A stretch of DNA of 64,000 bases, from NCBI GenBank assembly GCA_008360955.1, contig LUCM01008850.1:1-64000 (forward strand), given 5' to 3'. Under the pieces are notes generated by a model. It was given only the letters and a program-made list of their open reading frames with translations. It was not told the origin of the DNA and did not search any database. Below, piece by piece: positions 37,956 through 52,200 of this stretch. The stretch is from Fasciolopsis buskii (taxonomy: Eukaryota; Platyhelminthes; Trematoda; Plagiorchiida; Fasciolidae). A program made the position numbers and the translations under genes. Each line of letters opens with the position of its first letter. Positions within the stretch are counted from its first letter, which is position 1.

Positions 37956-38830
37956 CGGACTTCTGTGGTTCATTCCTGAACCGATTCCATGTTTTTTTGC
38001 GGATGGATTCCTATTCTAAATGGTTCCAGGTGCTTCTGACAAGTACGCCGACCACGTCGTTGGTGATTGGAGTTTTGAGAAAAGGTTCCACGAAGGGTTC
38101 CCACAAGATCTCGTCATTAACAACGGGTTGCAGTTTTGTGCAGCTGAGTGGAAGTGTTGGATCGACTGCGTTGGATGTCAACGTCTGAATACATTTACAC
38201 GTTACCCATGATTGAACGTGGCAGCGGAGAACACTGTACGAACGGTGAAGAAAATCCTGTTACCCATCAATCCCAGAACGTTTTAGGACTTGGAGACCTT
38301 CATAGATAACTTCCTACTACAATATCGCAACGCGTTGCATGCATCCAAAAAAGAAAGCCTTGCCTTGCTATTCAAACTCTTGCACCGAAGATGTTCATTA
38401 AGGAGCCTTTATTCGAGTGATATTATATACTTTCGTGGCAATGAACTCCGCCCAGCTTGTGAGATAACAACTAGACAAGTAGATTCGTCAATGGCTGAAA
38501 TAACTGCTCTGGATGACGCGGCCGTTCATTGAGGATATCTTAGTCAGATCCAATTCAGAGGGCCGTGCGGACTTGGAAGACAGCCAGGAGGAGAATGAGC
38601 ATCCTGGGGACCTACTAACAGACATGGTCGCTGCAAAGTTTACTTTAAAGCCAAAGGTTGCAGTATCAGTCCAGCAAGCAAGCCCAATAGATGAATTATG
38701 TGGAAGAAAGATTGTCGTGAGTCCACGTCCAAGTCGCGTCATACAATCTGATACAGTTTGCGTTAGACTGCGTAGACAACCGGCCATTGGGAACCGCGAC
38801 GACTGTAAAGTTCAACCATTTTCGAGAACA
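37956..38830 (+). pseudogene. Ty3/Gypsy retrotransposon remnant, 3' part (integrase)
   Basis: The Gypsy polyprotein resumes as ADFCGSFLNRF and MDSYSKWFQV (37957-38031), the start of the integrase core with its first catalytic Asp (38006-38008). After a frameshift comes EKRFHEGFPQDLV and NNGLQFCAAEW; the second catalytic Asp of the usual TDNG-type motif is replaced by Asn (38119-38121). The glutamate of the D,D-35-E triad is present in AAENTVRTVKK (38227-38229), beyond an in-frame stop. IDNFLLQYRNALHAS and the downstream FRGNELRPA block follow on 38290-38532. The C-terminal tail, in another frame, reads GRADLEDSQEENEHPG and fades near 38830. The zinc-binding region that normally precedes the core is absent. 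Same orientation and element type as 33109-34580, so these are most simply two halves of one insertion split by the LINE. Confidence 0.88.
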
Positions 38831-41800
38831 TTTCTTGCAAAAAAACAAACGAATTGCTTTGATTTTTTGTAAGTTTTCAAACGAATGGGATCCACAATAG
38901 TATCTTTTTCGAGGTCCGATATTTACACTGCTGATTGAACGTCAAACCAAGATCACATTCGGTCAATCATTGATGTCTTCCCTAACGTACCGGACAGGTT
39001 ATTTTGTTCGGCGATGAAGCCTTGAATAGTACCATCGCGGTTCACCTCGCTTGTCAATCGATCAGCCGAAGTATGACCTCTGAAACGTTGGGCCTCGGGT
39101 GAAGATTGGTTAGCTGAAATCAAAGAATTGCATTGGAAAGCTCATCAGACGTTGAACGTGTCTTGGTGAAATCTGGTGGACAAACAAATTACAAAGGTAT
39201 CACGTACACCGCTAATTTTGATACATTCAAGAAAATGTTTCCCAATATCTTCTTTCGTACACTTCTGTATAATAAACTTTGGCCAGAAAGCATTTGCTGG
39301 CAGAAAGTTTACGTGTATATGAACAACGAAAGATAGTGCTGTTGAACTGTCTCAAACTCCCTGTTATACACCGGTTCACGTTGTTCTCGTGAAAGCCTTT
39401 ATTTCTCATCCAGCTCCGATTTTGCCAGAACTTCCGTGTGGTTCATCAATGTTACTCACACCAATGTGTGCGGGGACTGGAGAGGTGAACTACTCCTCTC
39501 CAACCGACTATGGTCTGTTTTACAACTCCGCAGGGACGATGAAAAAATCAGACAGTGCAACCCAAAGTGGGATTTGTCAACGGGTACAGATTTACATCAC
39601 CATCAAACTGAAAATCCCCATCAGTCGTGTAGCTTGCATGTTCACTGTAGGCCTCCTAATGCACATCCTTTTTCGACGGAAATCTAGGCAAAAAAGTAGG
39701 GCACTACGAGGGGAAATGCTGAGAGAAACGCTTTGCCTAATGGTAGTCACACGTTTTGGCTCATCCTCACCCCTGTTTGTGTTCTGGGTACAACTAACTG
39801 TTCTTATGTGGGCATAATCAGTTTCAATATGGCATCGCCCGACCAGTTCCGTGGCTAAATTACAGTATATTTTCATCCTACGACTAGCGCAGTTGGTGTG
39901 TCATTATTAGAATGACTGAATGCAGTGATCTTCATCGGTGGTTTTGCAATGATTTCACTTATATATTGCATGTCAGATTCCATGCTGAGGAGTAGAAGAT
40001 TAACAAACATTTCGGATTTATCCACAGTCATTTTCGTGTGAATTGACGTTGGTTTAGATGGACACCAGATGCAGCATTTATGATTAGTTTGTCCCAAAAA
40101 TTGCAACTTCACCTAAAGTGACCCGAATGAGTCAATCAAAAAAGTTTCTTGAAGCTTCAATTACTTTATTATCTTTTGGGGTTAGCTTCAGAACTCGTGA
40201 TATTTGTGGTCCAGATCGACGGTCTTCAAAGCGGAGTTTTACCTTTGAGCTTGACGTTTAGATTGCAAGCGATTCATCACCTACAATCTGACGATGGTAT
40301 CTCAGCTGGTGCTAAAATGTCATCCTGTGAAATCTGTTCGTTGTTTTTAACACGAAGTTAATAGTCAGGAAATTGCTTTTATATCATAAGAGTGACACTG
40401 AAACTATGGCTTCCGTTTAACTTGGACAAGGAGCTTAGTTCCAATCAACGAACATGGTTCGACAGTCGCAACATTCTATACATGGCCTGGCAACCATACG
40501 AACCGAAGGCAACAGTTAGGAGTACGTTCATCCAAGTGACCAAAAACGCCCTGCTTTTATTTGAAGCGTTATTCAAAACTGCAATATACGGAATAAATCT
40601 CATCTGTGAAAAATGGGTTTTTCTGAACTCTTAGAATAATCTTCCGATGAGGATGACTGTTTCAACCGTTTATCAATCCTCTGATTCGGAGCCATGATAA
40701 GGCCTGTCTGTGTTTTGCTTGTTTACACATGCCTCAGATGCACGGCTGCAAGATGAAAGGTATACGTTTAAGATGCGTAGATGCGGAAAAAGAATTTTTG
40801 ATAAGCATCCTTCGGATCTTGGCAAACTGTACTTCCTATGGAAAAACGACAGGGCGCATTGGTACAAGGCGGAGGAAGGACAGCCCGACAAAAGTTTAAT
40901 GTCCACGCTCTTTTGGTGATTGTTCAGTGTTTATCCCGTTTCCGCATACATAATTTACAGTCTTCTGCGGAGAGCAGTTTAGATTTAATTAAGTCCTGCT
41001 ATTGTAATTAGTAAGCATAATCGCTCCTGATTTGATTTAATGAATGTGCTTTGTATTAAGTCCACAAGTTTTCCCCACTTACTGTCACATTGGCGAACTT
41101 GAACCCAACATCTGACTTTTAGTTCCGCAGTAGGATCCTAAATCCATTGTGCTGATAACCGCTGGCTTCCTTATTGTTCGAGGAATACAAGTGATTTGCT
41201 CTGCCAGTCCAAATGACCTCGATGTTGAGGCCTACTTGAGAACCCGCGTCAACACCATTCAGCCGAAAGTCAGGCAACCAATCGCTGGGACTTATTATTG
41301 TTTAACCGTAATTACTACAGAATCTGTCGATCAACAAAAGCTTTCATTACCTTGTTGTTAGAGGCGGATTTAAATTAAAATAACGTGATGTAGACTTTTG
41401 TGGGCCATGGAGACTAGTGAATGTTTTCATCAAATGCCCGAAGTTTGTACATTCTGTTCAGACCGTGCATTTCATTTCCATATAGGCTTTTCTCGACCAT
41501 TAGGGTCACATGTTCACTATTCTAATGGGACGCGTGGAATAAGACTACAATGGGAAAATAATTCCTCAGATGTTCTAGCGGTCAATACTTGGTGATAAAC
41601 AGGGAGTAAGTGGCACCCATAGTCTGGAATTTAGCGTCATACAACCGCAATAGGTCTCAATCGGTTAGGTTTGTTAAACAGACCGGAAAGTAAATTACCG
41701 CCTTCTGCCAAAATAACCAACCGGTTTGGAGTTCGACGCTGTGACATTGTGGAACGAGTGACGCGTAATTCCACTGACGACCACTGATCATGCTACAATC

Positions 41801-44800
41801 TGAAATCGGATCCAACATAAGTAAAGTGCGATACATTTTGGTATTGTGAAATAATCCGTATGAATTTCGAACCTCTAATTGTTTGCGCAAACAACAGCGT
41901 CTGACTGTAGCGCAGTCGATGAATATTGTGAGGTAACTAGATGGCGTAAGTTGTTTCGTGTTGAGGTCTCAAGTAGGGCATACATTTTGTGTCTATGCTG
42001 CTGGTTGATAAGTGGGCTCATTGTCTCCGTATTATTATGATTACAATTGTCATTAGTACTAGTTTTCAGTTGGTGGCATTCTCACCGTCGGTCAACAGTG
42101 TTCCGTAGCTTTTCGCGTCATCGTCAATAATTGAGAAACTGGCGTGGAAAGTATCGTATATTGGAGGATAAGTGCTGTAGTACTAAGGTTGTATCGTACA
42201 TCATTTTAATAAATAGACAGTAGACAGTTGAGCGCTCTCTGAATCAGTCCCGCAAATTCTGTTTTGTTCTTTGAGACCAAAAAGAACCGGAATTCCAAAC
42301 TGTGTCCACTTATTCCCCGCCTTGGCTGAGCACGGAATTTTGTTAATGTTTTGTTCCACCGACTGAATCGATCATCGTTTTGAGAGCCCTAATCATACTT
42401 TGGTTATTTGTATACTCACTATATTAACTGGTTCATAGCATAAACCCATGTCGCCTGAGATCGAGGTGTGCCCCAAATGGAGACATGGCTGGCCAGCTCT
42501 GTTCAGCGCATATTCGGTTTGATAAAATATTTTCTACAAATGACATTTGAGAAATGAACCAGCATGTGCGAGAAAAAGGCCATGTCTACAAACAGATAGG
42601 AAGAAATCATCTGGGAACCAAACACGCGCACCCTGGTGAAAATTACTTTCACGTTCGGTCTGGGGTGTTGACTAAAGACAAACAGTTCTGTCACGCGCGG
42701 GGGCTTTGGAAATCAGTTGATCTTGCTATTCCGGGCGAACTGTTATCCGGTACAAACATAACTCTATGTGATGATGCATTTTCACCTGGAAAAACATATA
42801 CCCATTGTATTTCATCAGGCAACATGAAATGAATACTAGTGCTCCAGTCTAGCAAACAAAACAACTGTGGACGACGTCAATGGAATATAAGATGGGGAAC
42901 GATAGACTTTGTTTGAGTGAATTCAGCGCCTACTACCTAAAATATCAAATAATCCAGTCCCGGTCCCTCTCGGTCACCACGAGGGTAGTCGACTGGTTAC
43001 TGTCGCCCGCTTCTGCACCGTGCGGAACTCAGGAAGACGTTGAAGAAAATGGGGGTTTGAGTTGTTGATTTTCACTACGCATGCCAGTCTCCTCTCGAGG
43101 CTAAGGGGCACGCCACTTTCATCCTAACCATATTTCGAGTGCTTGATAACGAATAACACAAGGAGTGAATCATAATGCTATGACAACAAATGAGATAATT
43201 ATTTATCTCGATGAGGTTCGTTGTCGCCAGTTGTATGCATATTTTTACTTGGCGTTAATTCACGCTTGTATTAGCGACAAACTCAATTAGTTGACAAATG
43301 GAGTTGATATGTTTCTAGCAATTAGTTTGTGAAACAATTCAACAAAAGGAAGCATTCAGCGAAATTTCATTTTGTCTTGCCGTTAATGGCTTTTCAACTA
43401 AACAACTTTTCGAATTTGCCCGATGTTCGTCTATACAAACACATTTGATGTCTTCAAAAGGAATTACGAGGAATGTAGCCGAGACAAGTTGGCAGCAAAA
43501 GCAACGATAATGAACGGCATTTTTTTGTTTAGTAAATTTCTTTCCTTTCCTTGCAAAATTGTGCGTTTGATTACGGGAGTTCGGCAAAGCCAAATTTTTC
43601 CAAGATTATACAAATGGAAACTTTGATTCATCAGAACATAACTTCCTTTGCCAGTTACGGTACGACCGGTCAACAAGGCAACATTTTCTCCTTCGACAAT
43701 TATATGTCAGTTTCTTTGGGCATAATGTGAGACTCCTGTTTTGCCCTGCTCAAGTGAGTGGGTAGGTTTTGAATCATTGCTGGATAGTTTATCTAGAAAA
43801 AGTGCTGTCGGAAAGTAGATTTTTAACTCCTTGAAATAATACTGTTGCTCAGTATTGACTAGATGAAAATGGGTTTGCAAGTATTGTGGATGATGTTGTG
43901 CCATCCCAAAACGAAAAGCGAAGTAACCTAAAGCAAAACGTAAAGATAGTCTGTCTTTGGTGTACGTGTGTCAGTGAGCAAATAGACCCTAAGGCGACCG
44001 AAAAACTAAACGAAGATAACGTGTCAGTAATCAGGAAACGAAAGAAAAACGCTGCTACACTGAATCGACCAACCACAAACCCCTGAATACGTCATGCTGC
44101 TCGATGGAAAATTATAAGCTTCTGGTCCAGGGATCACGGAGTCGAATAGATATGGAAATACGTCATTGAACCGTGCCTCAGACTCGGCAAATTTTCACTC
44201 CAATGAGCTATTTATTGCGGACTTGTTTTTACGAATGTCACAAAGTCGTCCGGAATAGATTGCATAAAACAGCCTTTGTGACTACTGCATTGGGATTTCG
44301 GATCGAGAAAGTTTTGTTTCCGAAATACACTACACCAAACCACGGTTCGAACAATCAATTTGAACGGAACAGTCATCATCAGGTGCGGGGAGATGCCTTG
44401 CAAATTCACACTTCCGCTATTCCGGGAAGAGACTACAACTATTCGATCTGCTTCGTTTTGAGCAATTCTTATGGCGTAAACATATTGGATGTAATCACTC
44501 TTAAATGCACCATTATAAAACACAAGAAAATAAACGACCTGGTGCAAGATTGAGCAAGGTACGTTAAACGGTGTGTACGCATGTCTAATGCGTGAACACC
44601 ATATATATCATGCATATTCCCAGTTTTTGGTACATCAAATCCGACATAAATCAGTCGGGCAATCATTCATTTTACCGTGCTCCATCACGTGTCCCAACGT
44701 CGATTACGATTTTGGGGGTGACTACTGCTCAGTTGGAAAGTACATGTGTGCCACATGACGACCAGATGGTATCGAATTTTGATGTCCACATCCATTTTGT

Positions 44801-47800
44801 AGTTGTGTTGTCTTAATTGACTGTCTGTGAACCGTTGGGACCGTAAGCCTGGTGCAGTTGTTCTTATTTGAAACAATAGGGAAGAAATAATTTCTAATCA
44901 TTCATGCGGTTTCGAACCAAGAATGAGCGATGCTTTCCTGGTCAAGAAAGAACGCGTTTGGTTATAGTAAACATCAAAAATGCTTGTGTACCCTCAAATC
45001 GCAAGTGCATTTGGAACCAATACAAAACTGACCAAAAATACAATTTGAACAATGACACCCTTTAAAATACTTTCCCTGTGGGTTCGCGTTGTTCTGGACG
45101 TAGAGCAAGGTAGGCGAATTGACATAGAAATGGCGGTGAACGTATTGTGCTTCAGCGTATTCATTACTGTCTTTTGCGGCCAAATCGAGAATCCCATAAA
45201 TGCATTGTACACCATGGTTGGTATTAATACATGTCTTCATTTTTTCGCAGATTTTTGTGGACAAATTATTGGTAAAATTGAAAACTAAAGGTGCAATCTG
45301 TCTTTAAATATTTTGAAGGTAAAAGTTGGACAGAGTTAGCGAGACGACAGTTAAAGTAAAGCATTCAGATTGGTAGAATCTGCTTTAATCTCCTTAGTCC
45401 GTCATTTTCAGCTGTCAATCTCCAGCCTTATTTTGCTTACCCGGTGAAACCTGTCCACAAAGCTGAACGGTAGCCACAATCACTAAATGATTAGCGCGAA
45501 CGTCTTCCAAAATGATGATTGAATTCTTTGAAACTTTCCATTTAATGTGTGAATATCAGCCAATAAAAAACAGATACTGAAGTTGTCTTTGTTCGGGATT
45601 GCTAAAATAAATAATTTTTTCTGATTTATTTTGCTTTTAACTTATTTGTCCAGGTTCTATAAGACAGAAAGGCGACTCGTGCTTTCCTGTAGACATGTAT
45701 CCACAAGAATATTTCTACTGGTTCCGAGAAAATATCGGATTAGCGCCCTTCTGTTCTTCGCAAATGTCATTTGGCCAGCTGTTTGCTCGAATTGCATTCG
45801 TGAGTTTCGCGTGCATCTTAGGGGCTGCAAACAGTTTTGGAAAACCTATGCAATGCAATCCGTCACTGGTCGTTCATCGACAAATAGCCGTTTGCCAGAT
45901 CAAGCAGATGACAAAAATGATCCCAGCCTTTTGGATTCTGCAATTTGTCTTTACGAGTTGGTCCAACTGGCCACGTCCCAGATTGGGGACATAAATGTGG
46001 TTTGAGCAATCTGGGCAAAATTGTTTTTTTTTCTAGTCCCTATTGGGAAGAAAATGCAGGGCGAACAGCAAATAAGTTCCACCTCGAGAAGCGCAACCGA
46101 TCAAATACGGATATATTTGCATCGCCCACGCCGTTTATGTTCGAATCACTCCACGAGTTTGACGATCGCTCACTACTGAAATCAAGGTTTCGAGGAGAAC
46201 TGCACATTGTGTGAACTGAGGACGAAAAATAACTTGAGTTGAGGAGTCAACTATTACTAGTACTAATTCTTAACTAAATCGACGTTCTCTAGCCATCTGG
46301 ATCATGGTTGGTGTGCCCCATTATCACTATGTTTTGTCGAACTTGAAAACATTTGATGATTTAACATTTTCCCATGGAAATGTATTAGACTAAATCGTTT
46401 TTTAATTAAGCTTGAACGGGATGGGCGTTAATAAAGCCTAAACACTTGAGAAAAGTTGGATCTTTCTTGTAAAGTTACATAATTTTAGGAGGCCGAGTGT
46501 GCGGTAAACTCCTTGTTCCAATGGAGGCCATTCAGTCTACCTATTTCTATGGTCCTGAAAGAGCTGAGCGGACGACACAACAAACAATCGACGTGACCGG
46601 AGAAATCCTTTTTGTTTTGTGCTCGTCCATTGGTTATCCAAACCATAAAGAGGCCATCTCAAGCAAAGCATTCAAATTGTACTGAGACAATTGTTTTGCA
46701 CATTTCTTCATTGACCCTTGGTATAATTCTTAAAGTGGCTTACTATATGCCACAAGATGGTCACGTGAAGTTTGCGATGCAATTCCTTGAGTCCGTGACA
46801 GAACCGGAAGTGAATATTTCCCTGGCGTTTTTCTCCATAAACTGTAAAAATTTCAACTCGTTCCTGAAAATTGTTGGACAGCCATTTGCCTAGATCGACG
46901 TTGTGCCGAAGCATTCTTCTTCTTCTTCTTCGTTTAGGTTGGCGTGTTAACGGCCAAATATGTTTAATTGTCCGAAAAACTTGTTCCAAATGTACCATCT
47001 ACCGGCCAGATCAAATTTCATTTGCAAGTGCCACATTTGATCCCTTTTGCTGTGTGTATTTCAACTGTAGAATCTAGGTATATCTACACAAAATCCGAAA
47101 TACTCTTGGTCGGCACAAATGGGCATTGCGATTTAAGAACCAGCCAACCGTTGGCCAAGTGCAGGTGCATTAGGAACATGTATTGTGTTCAACTACCCGA
47201 ATTCACACAGACGAATTTTTGTGTTAAATAAATCAGAATATGCTCAAGCGGTTGCTGAAAGCAAAGCTCTTTCATTCGCTAGCACTGGAAATGAGGAGAA
47301 AGTAGATGTGGAGCAGCCAATTTAAAGGCGACTTGAATGGTTTTCCTTCAGCAAATTTTGATTTTTCCAGGCTGGACTGGATCATCCTATGTTGGTTATT
47401 AGCTAATGCCCACTCCTTGAATTTATACTCGTGTGACCAGGGGTTGTCACATCTCTCAGTCAGCGGAGTGAAACTGGAAAAAAATATGAATGTTCTTTCA
47501 TATGACGAGCGTTGCTAGCACACGGAATTCAGTTGTGTCAAGAATCGCCTTTACAAAGTGTGTTTTGATCAAACCGAAGGGAAAACAATTTTTCCTTGCT
47601 CGGTAAACGTTAGCTGGGAAGTGTTGTTCACCTTGGAAATTTGATTAAAAATTGGAACATTCTAATGGCACCGTTTTCAGTCAAAAAATCATCTATTCCA
47701 ACATATGATCAGTCATATCCAGTCAGTGCAATCTTCTTTGGGCTTATCAAAAGCACACAATCCTAAGATGATGGAGCTCATCAGTGCCACGAACAACGTA

Positions 47801-48807
47801 TCTAACGCGGTGATGCTTTCGTTCAAAAAGTCAAACTTTACAACTCTCATCTACGGTGCTCGGAAAGTGTGCGAAAATATGGCATACGTGAAAAACCAAC
47901 AGCGTTCAAAATATTAAGCATCAAGAAATGTGACAACATTTGCCCTGTTTCGCAAATGATGAGTTAAGCTCTCCTATGCACTGTTGCACAGTTAACTGGA
48001 CTGATCAAAATTCTGTGACTTTTTATGAATCGCTGTGAAACCCAATTTATTACTGAGTCCTCGGTTGCCATACGTTTTCCAGACAAGATCAATTTGTTTG
48101 ATCTGATCTACCTAAACAATCAAATCGTATGAACTGCGTTGAGTTTACCCTAATTTGTGATGAATTGATCGTGTTTCCTTCTACCTTATTTCCCCCTAAT
48201 GCTTTTTACTTGGCATATTTAGGCCACTAAAACGGTTGACCTAAATTCACTCAGAGAATATTCCCATTGACTTTGTATTGAAACGCACACGGTGCACTAT
48301 GGCTGATATCTTAAGTGGAACACGACAATTCCCGGTGTGACGGAGGTTCGGTAAAGTGACTGAGAAATACAAAACGTTGATTCGATTGTTACACCCGTGA
48401 ACGGGATCCACGGGATCCGACGAGATGGCTTCATTCACTAAATTATAAAGTGTCATTCTTGAACACTTTTGACAGACTGATAAAAGCATTCATCCTTAGG
48501 GCAATCGACTTCCGTCTCAGAACGGTCATTACAACGAAATCGGAGCTTGAATCGAGCTTTCAAGATTTAACTCATAACGGCCATCGATGCTCGTACCAAT
48601 ACACCTGGCTTCATGGGATTCCTGACGTTTTGCCCCAAAGGAAGTTAGGCATGCGAACCGAAGGTATCATATCGCCTTGTGTTGTAACTGTCCCGAGGAC
48701 TATTCCGCGGACCGTGTCCGTTCTCCAAGTTTTAACGTGCTTGAGAGTTGTTGCCATAGGCTGTTTTAGATTTCTTTTCCATACCAATCAGAACGTTGGT
48801 TGTTGAA

Positions 48808-48814
48808 TATAAAA
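48808..48814 (+). promoter_or_regulatory. Possible TATA box
   Basis: TATAAAA lies 42 bases before the ATG at 48856. In AT-rich DNA this motif arises often by chance, so it is only weak support for the frame that follows. Confidence 0.2.
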
Positions 48815-48855
48815 GCCTAAGTCATATGAACTTTAAAAATCTGTAGTAAGCAACC

Positions 48856-49239
48856 ATGCTTTCGGTGACACATATTAATAACTTTGCTGTGCTGGTCATC
48901 ATTAAAAAGGGTATTGACACCTTAGAGACAGTACGGGCGAATAAGTACATGGAGCCCATGTACGCGGAGCTTGTACTGCTTAAGGAGAAACAAAAATTGA
49001 AGATGAAACCGTATTTTAACACTTGCAATGCAGTCAGCGTAGCATTTATCAATATTTCACATTGGTTGTATGGAATGTTCGCAGAAAAGAAATTGATAAT
49101 GTTCATGCAGCTTGTCAAAGTCCATCGTACTAGTTCTTCCAGTATTACAAAGATGCCTTGGAGCAGTGTCCAGTTTAGCGAGCGAATACACTACATGCAC
49201 ACATCAGGCAAAAATACACATAAAAACTGTGAAGATTAG
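48856..49239 (+). CDS. Unrecognised 127-codon open frame (weak candidate)
   Basis: An ATG-started frame of 127 codons that resembles no protein I know. The first 80 residues are rich in Lys, Glu and hydrophobic residues (for example LLKEKQKLKMKPYF at residues 41-54), which looks a little more protein-like than the neighbouring frames. The last 45 residues are Ser/Thr/His-rich and look random. There is no signal peptide or clear membrane segment. A TATAAAA motif lies just upstream. It could be a small gene, a single exon of a larger gene, or chance. I lean to chance. Confidence 0.15.
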   Translation: MLSVTHINNFAVLVIIKKGIDTLETVRANKYMEPMYAELVLLKEKQKLKMKPYFNTCNAVSVAFINISHWLYGMFAEKKLIMFMQLVKVHRTSSSSITKMPWSSVQFSERIHYMHTSGKNTHKNCED

Positions 49240-52200
49240 CAACGGTTTTTCACGCCCTATCTTCTCTCCTGAACCGTCGACTGCACTTGTCCAAATCCCA
49301 TTCACCACGATCATACTCGTAGCTTTGTGTCAAGAACTTCCCTTAGTCGGTTAACCAATTCGCATTTTTGCATTTCTGGATCCGGTAGGATTGACTTTGT
49401 TCACGATGGATGACGAGCTATTCACACGTGACTTTGATAGTCCTTTCATTTAACAAACTCACTCTGTATTTTCACAAATTTGAAATTTCGCCCACTCTAA
49501 TGCTTCGGAGCGAATCTTATCAAATGCTGCAGGTGAACCTGTCATTTTATTGTCATTGTGTTGAATGTCTTTGTAGTGTGCTCTGAGTTCCAACGAGAAG
49601 CAAAATTTGACGAACTCCGTAACTGACTGGCAGTCCATCGGCACGCGTCTCGTGACAAACGTGACAGTGATGATAGTACGAAACCAGTTTGTTTGCTTAC
49701 AGTGATACTGAACGGCTGTTTCATCCTCGTGAATGAGTTATCAGCAGGGCTCAGACACTCGGTCCGTATTGGGCACGGATCCAGAACGCCCAGTTGCGAC
49801 ATGAAATCCTAACAAGGGCGAAATACGTTGCAGTGCGATCCCTTGACAAATTGTTGGCGTTTAAGTCACCGCGGGCAATATTTCTCAAGGCTGTGAAAGG
49901 CTGTCTTTGTTTCTTAATGGTTGGCCAAATGTTGACAACCAATGAAAGATTTAATCTCGTGCTATTACCGTCTCTGTATTTGATCAAACAACTGCTTTGC
50001 CATCGATTGCACATTGGGGAATTCTACAACAACAGCAGGACGATGTGAACAAAAGCTGTTAAGTATTGTCAACCTGTCCGCCACAGACAATACGAAATTT
50101 TTATTCCCGTCAGAAACACTATGCAATGTTTTTATCTCCTAGCACTAATATGTTCATATCGTTTGTCGATGAAGGACATTTAGACGCGGGAAAATCTCTC
50201 TCCATCAATTCGGATCGATGAGTTTGTTGTTAAAATAATAAGATATATCAGCACAGTATTGTCAAAGATCCACTGGAGCCCACGGTGCTGTTCGAACGTG
50301 AAGATCGTTTGGTCTACTAGCCTCATGACTAGGTGTTTCACCGCTCAGATGCACAACACTAACTGTAGGCGGGTTGCTGTTACACCATGCTTTATAGTGT
50401 TACGATTAGCCTAAAAGCAGAAAGCTAGCTTTGTCATAATTTTTTTGAAAAATGCATAGCGCCCTCTTTTGGTCAGGGACGTGACTCCTGCAAATCCTTT
50501 TATTTGCTTTCTTTACACAGAAACGATTTTATTTGACAGAAAGAATGTGGTCGTTACGGGCTGGAAACCTCAAAACAGTTCTGTCCGCGCCGTTTGTTCT
50601 GAAGTGGAAAGCTTGCAGTGGGAGCAGAAATCATATTGGGCAACTGATATTTCAGTCGTTCTTCATTGCTACGGGGCCGGATTTTGAGTTTAGATCAACT
50701 GCTGCAGCATAATAAACGCAAATCTCTTAATTTCATTAGTCCTTTAATAGCCCATCAACGCCTATCCTGTAGACAAAATAGTCACAAACAGCTGTTCTTC
50801 TGACGAGCAATCGTATCCACTTTTTACCGCGTCCCTCTGTTTCAACAAATCGCTAAGAGTTAATTGTTATTTTTTTTAAACGAACCTCTCAAAGCTGCGT
50901 ACAGACAACTCATGGCGAACGAATTCATGTCTGTTGCACTTGTACTTATTAATCCCAGGTGATGACTTTCGATTTCTTCTGCCCTGTAGCTGCAATATCC
51001 AACAGAAGGCTTCTCGTCATCATCTGGACTTGTGCCTGCTAGCTGAAAATCTAAGCATACAGTGAAGTGCATGCAATTTGAAAAGGAAAGCCATAGTTAG
51101 TATTGGAGGCCAACATTAGCAGCTGCTTTTTCTCTCTAACCTCGAGTTTCGAATCGCGAACAGGCAGTTTGCTGAGATGAGCTGCGTTAAAACGGATTCC
51201 CAACGCGTGAATGGCTACTGAGTAGAGCGCAACGTTCCCAGCAGCATTTCATTGATAAGGTGAATTTTATTAATCTCACGTTCGAGGAAACCGGAATTTC
51301 GAAACTCCTGAATAAGTGAACAGATGGGTTCAAAAAGTCACTGCGGCTCTATCCTTTTCTCGTTCGTTGTTTGTTCGAGGCAAAAATTCACTTGGCAATA
51401 GGAGAAGGCAGAAATGGTGTGATTTGTCCCATGTTTTCGAAAAATCGATTACTTGGAAGTATTTGCAATCGGAATATAATTATAAAACTGATCATGTTAT
51501 CCACGCAATGAGCAGAATGCTGACTGAAATTTCGTTTCACTCCTCATTTTCGCACATTCTTGTTTGGCGCAGACAAGATGTGAGCAGAGAAAATGTAAAC
51601 GGAACACGCAAAATGGATGCTGTGGTTTTGCTTTTCCTGAGAAATTCACCGTTTTTCAGATCACAAAAGACTACCAGGAGGTTTTCTCAGGAAAAATCTT
51701 ACCCAACCTCGGACTGAAGGAAACAGTCACAAATTATTCATGATTCAGAGCTTTGATAAAATGCAACAAAAGGGAAGATTTGAAAATAATCTGACAAAAT
51801 AAGAAATTGAAATAAAAAAAACAAACTCGAAACTTTCCGGCTTAGGCGAGGAAAATAATCGTTGACAAAATTGGAAGTGTTTTTGCACAGCATTTAGCCA
51901 GTGATCAACCCGCGTTAACAAAATTACCATCTTCCGCGTACTTATCTTGGATTAAAAAATGTCTTTTTTATTCAAGTTGAGTGACAATTTGACTACAAGA
52001 TTTTGGCATTTCCCTTGTATATGAATAACTGCGTATTGAATTTTCATTTCTGTCGTTCATTATTGCAAGCAGTAACAACTGCCAGGCAGAACAATTAGGA
52101 AACATCTGGTTGCCTAGGGTTGGTAAATGCAACTGTTAAGTAATTAACATTGTGTGTGAATTGGATAATTATTTCGATGGACTCTTACGGTTGTCTGAAT

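Noticed and set aside
42983..43070. tRNA-like segment with A-box-like TAGTCGACTGG
   Set aside because: The only B-box candidate is about 70 bases away, too far for a tRNA head, and the stems do not form.
45695..45994. Possible innexin first exon (SFGKPMQC after a hydrophobic run)
   Set aside because: Only a few residues resemble the innexin pattern, the spacing to the preceding Arg-Ile is too short, the expected Trp is absent and nothing downstream matches.
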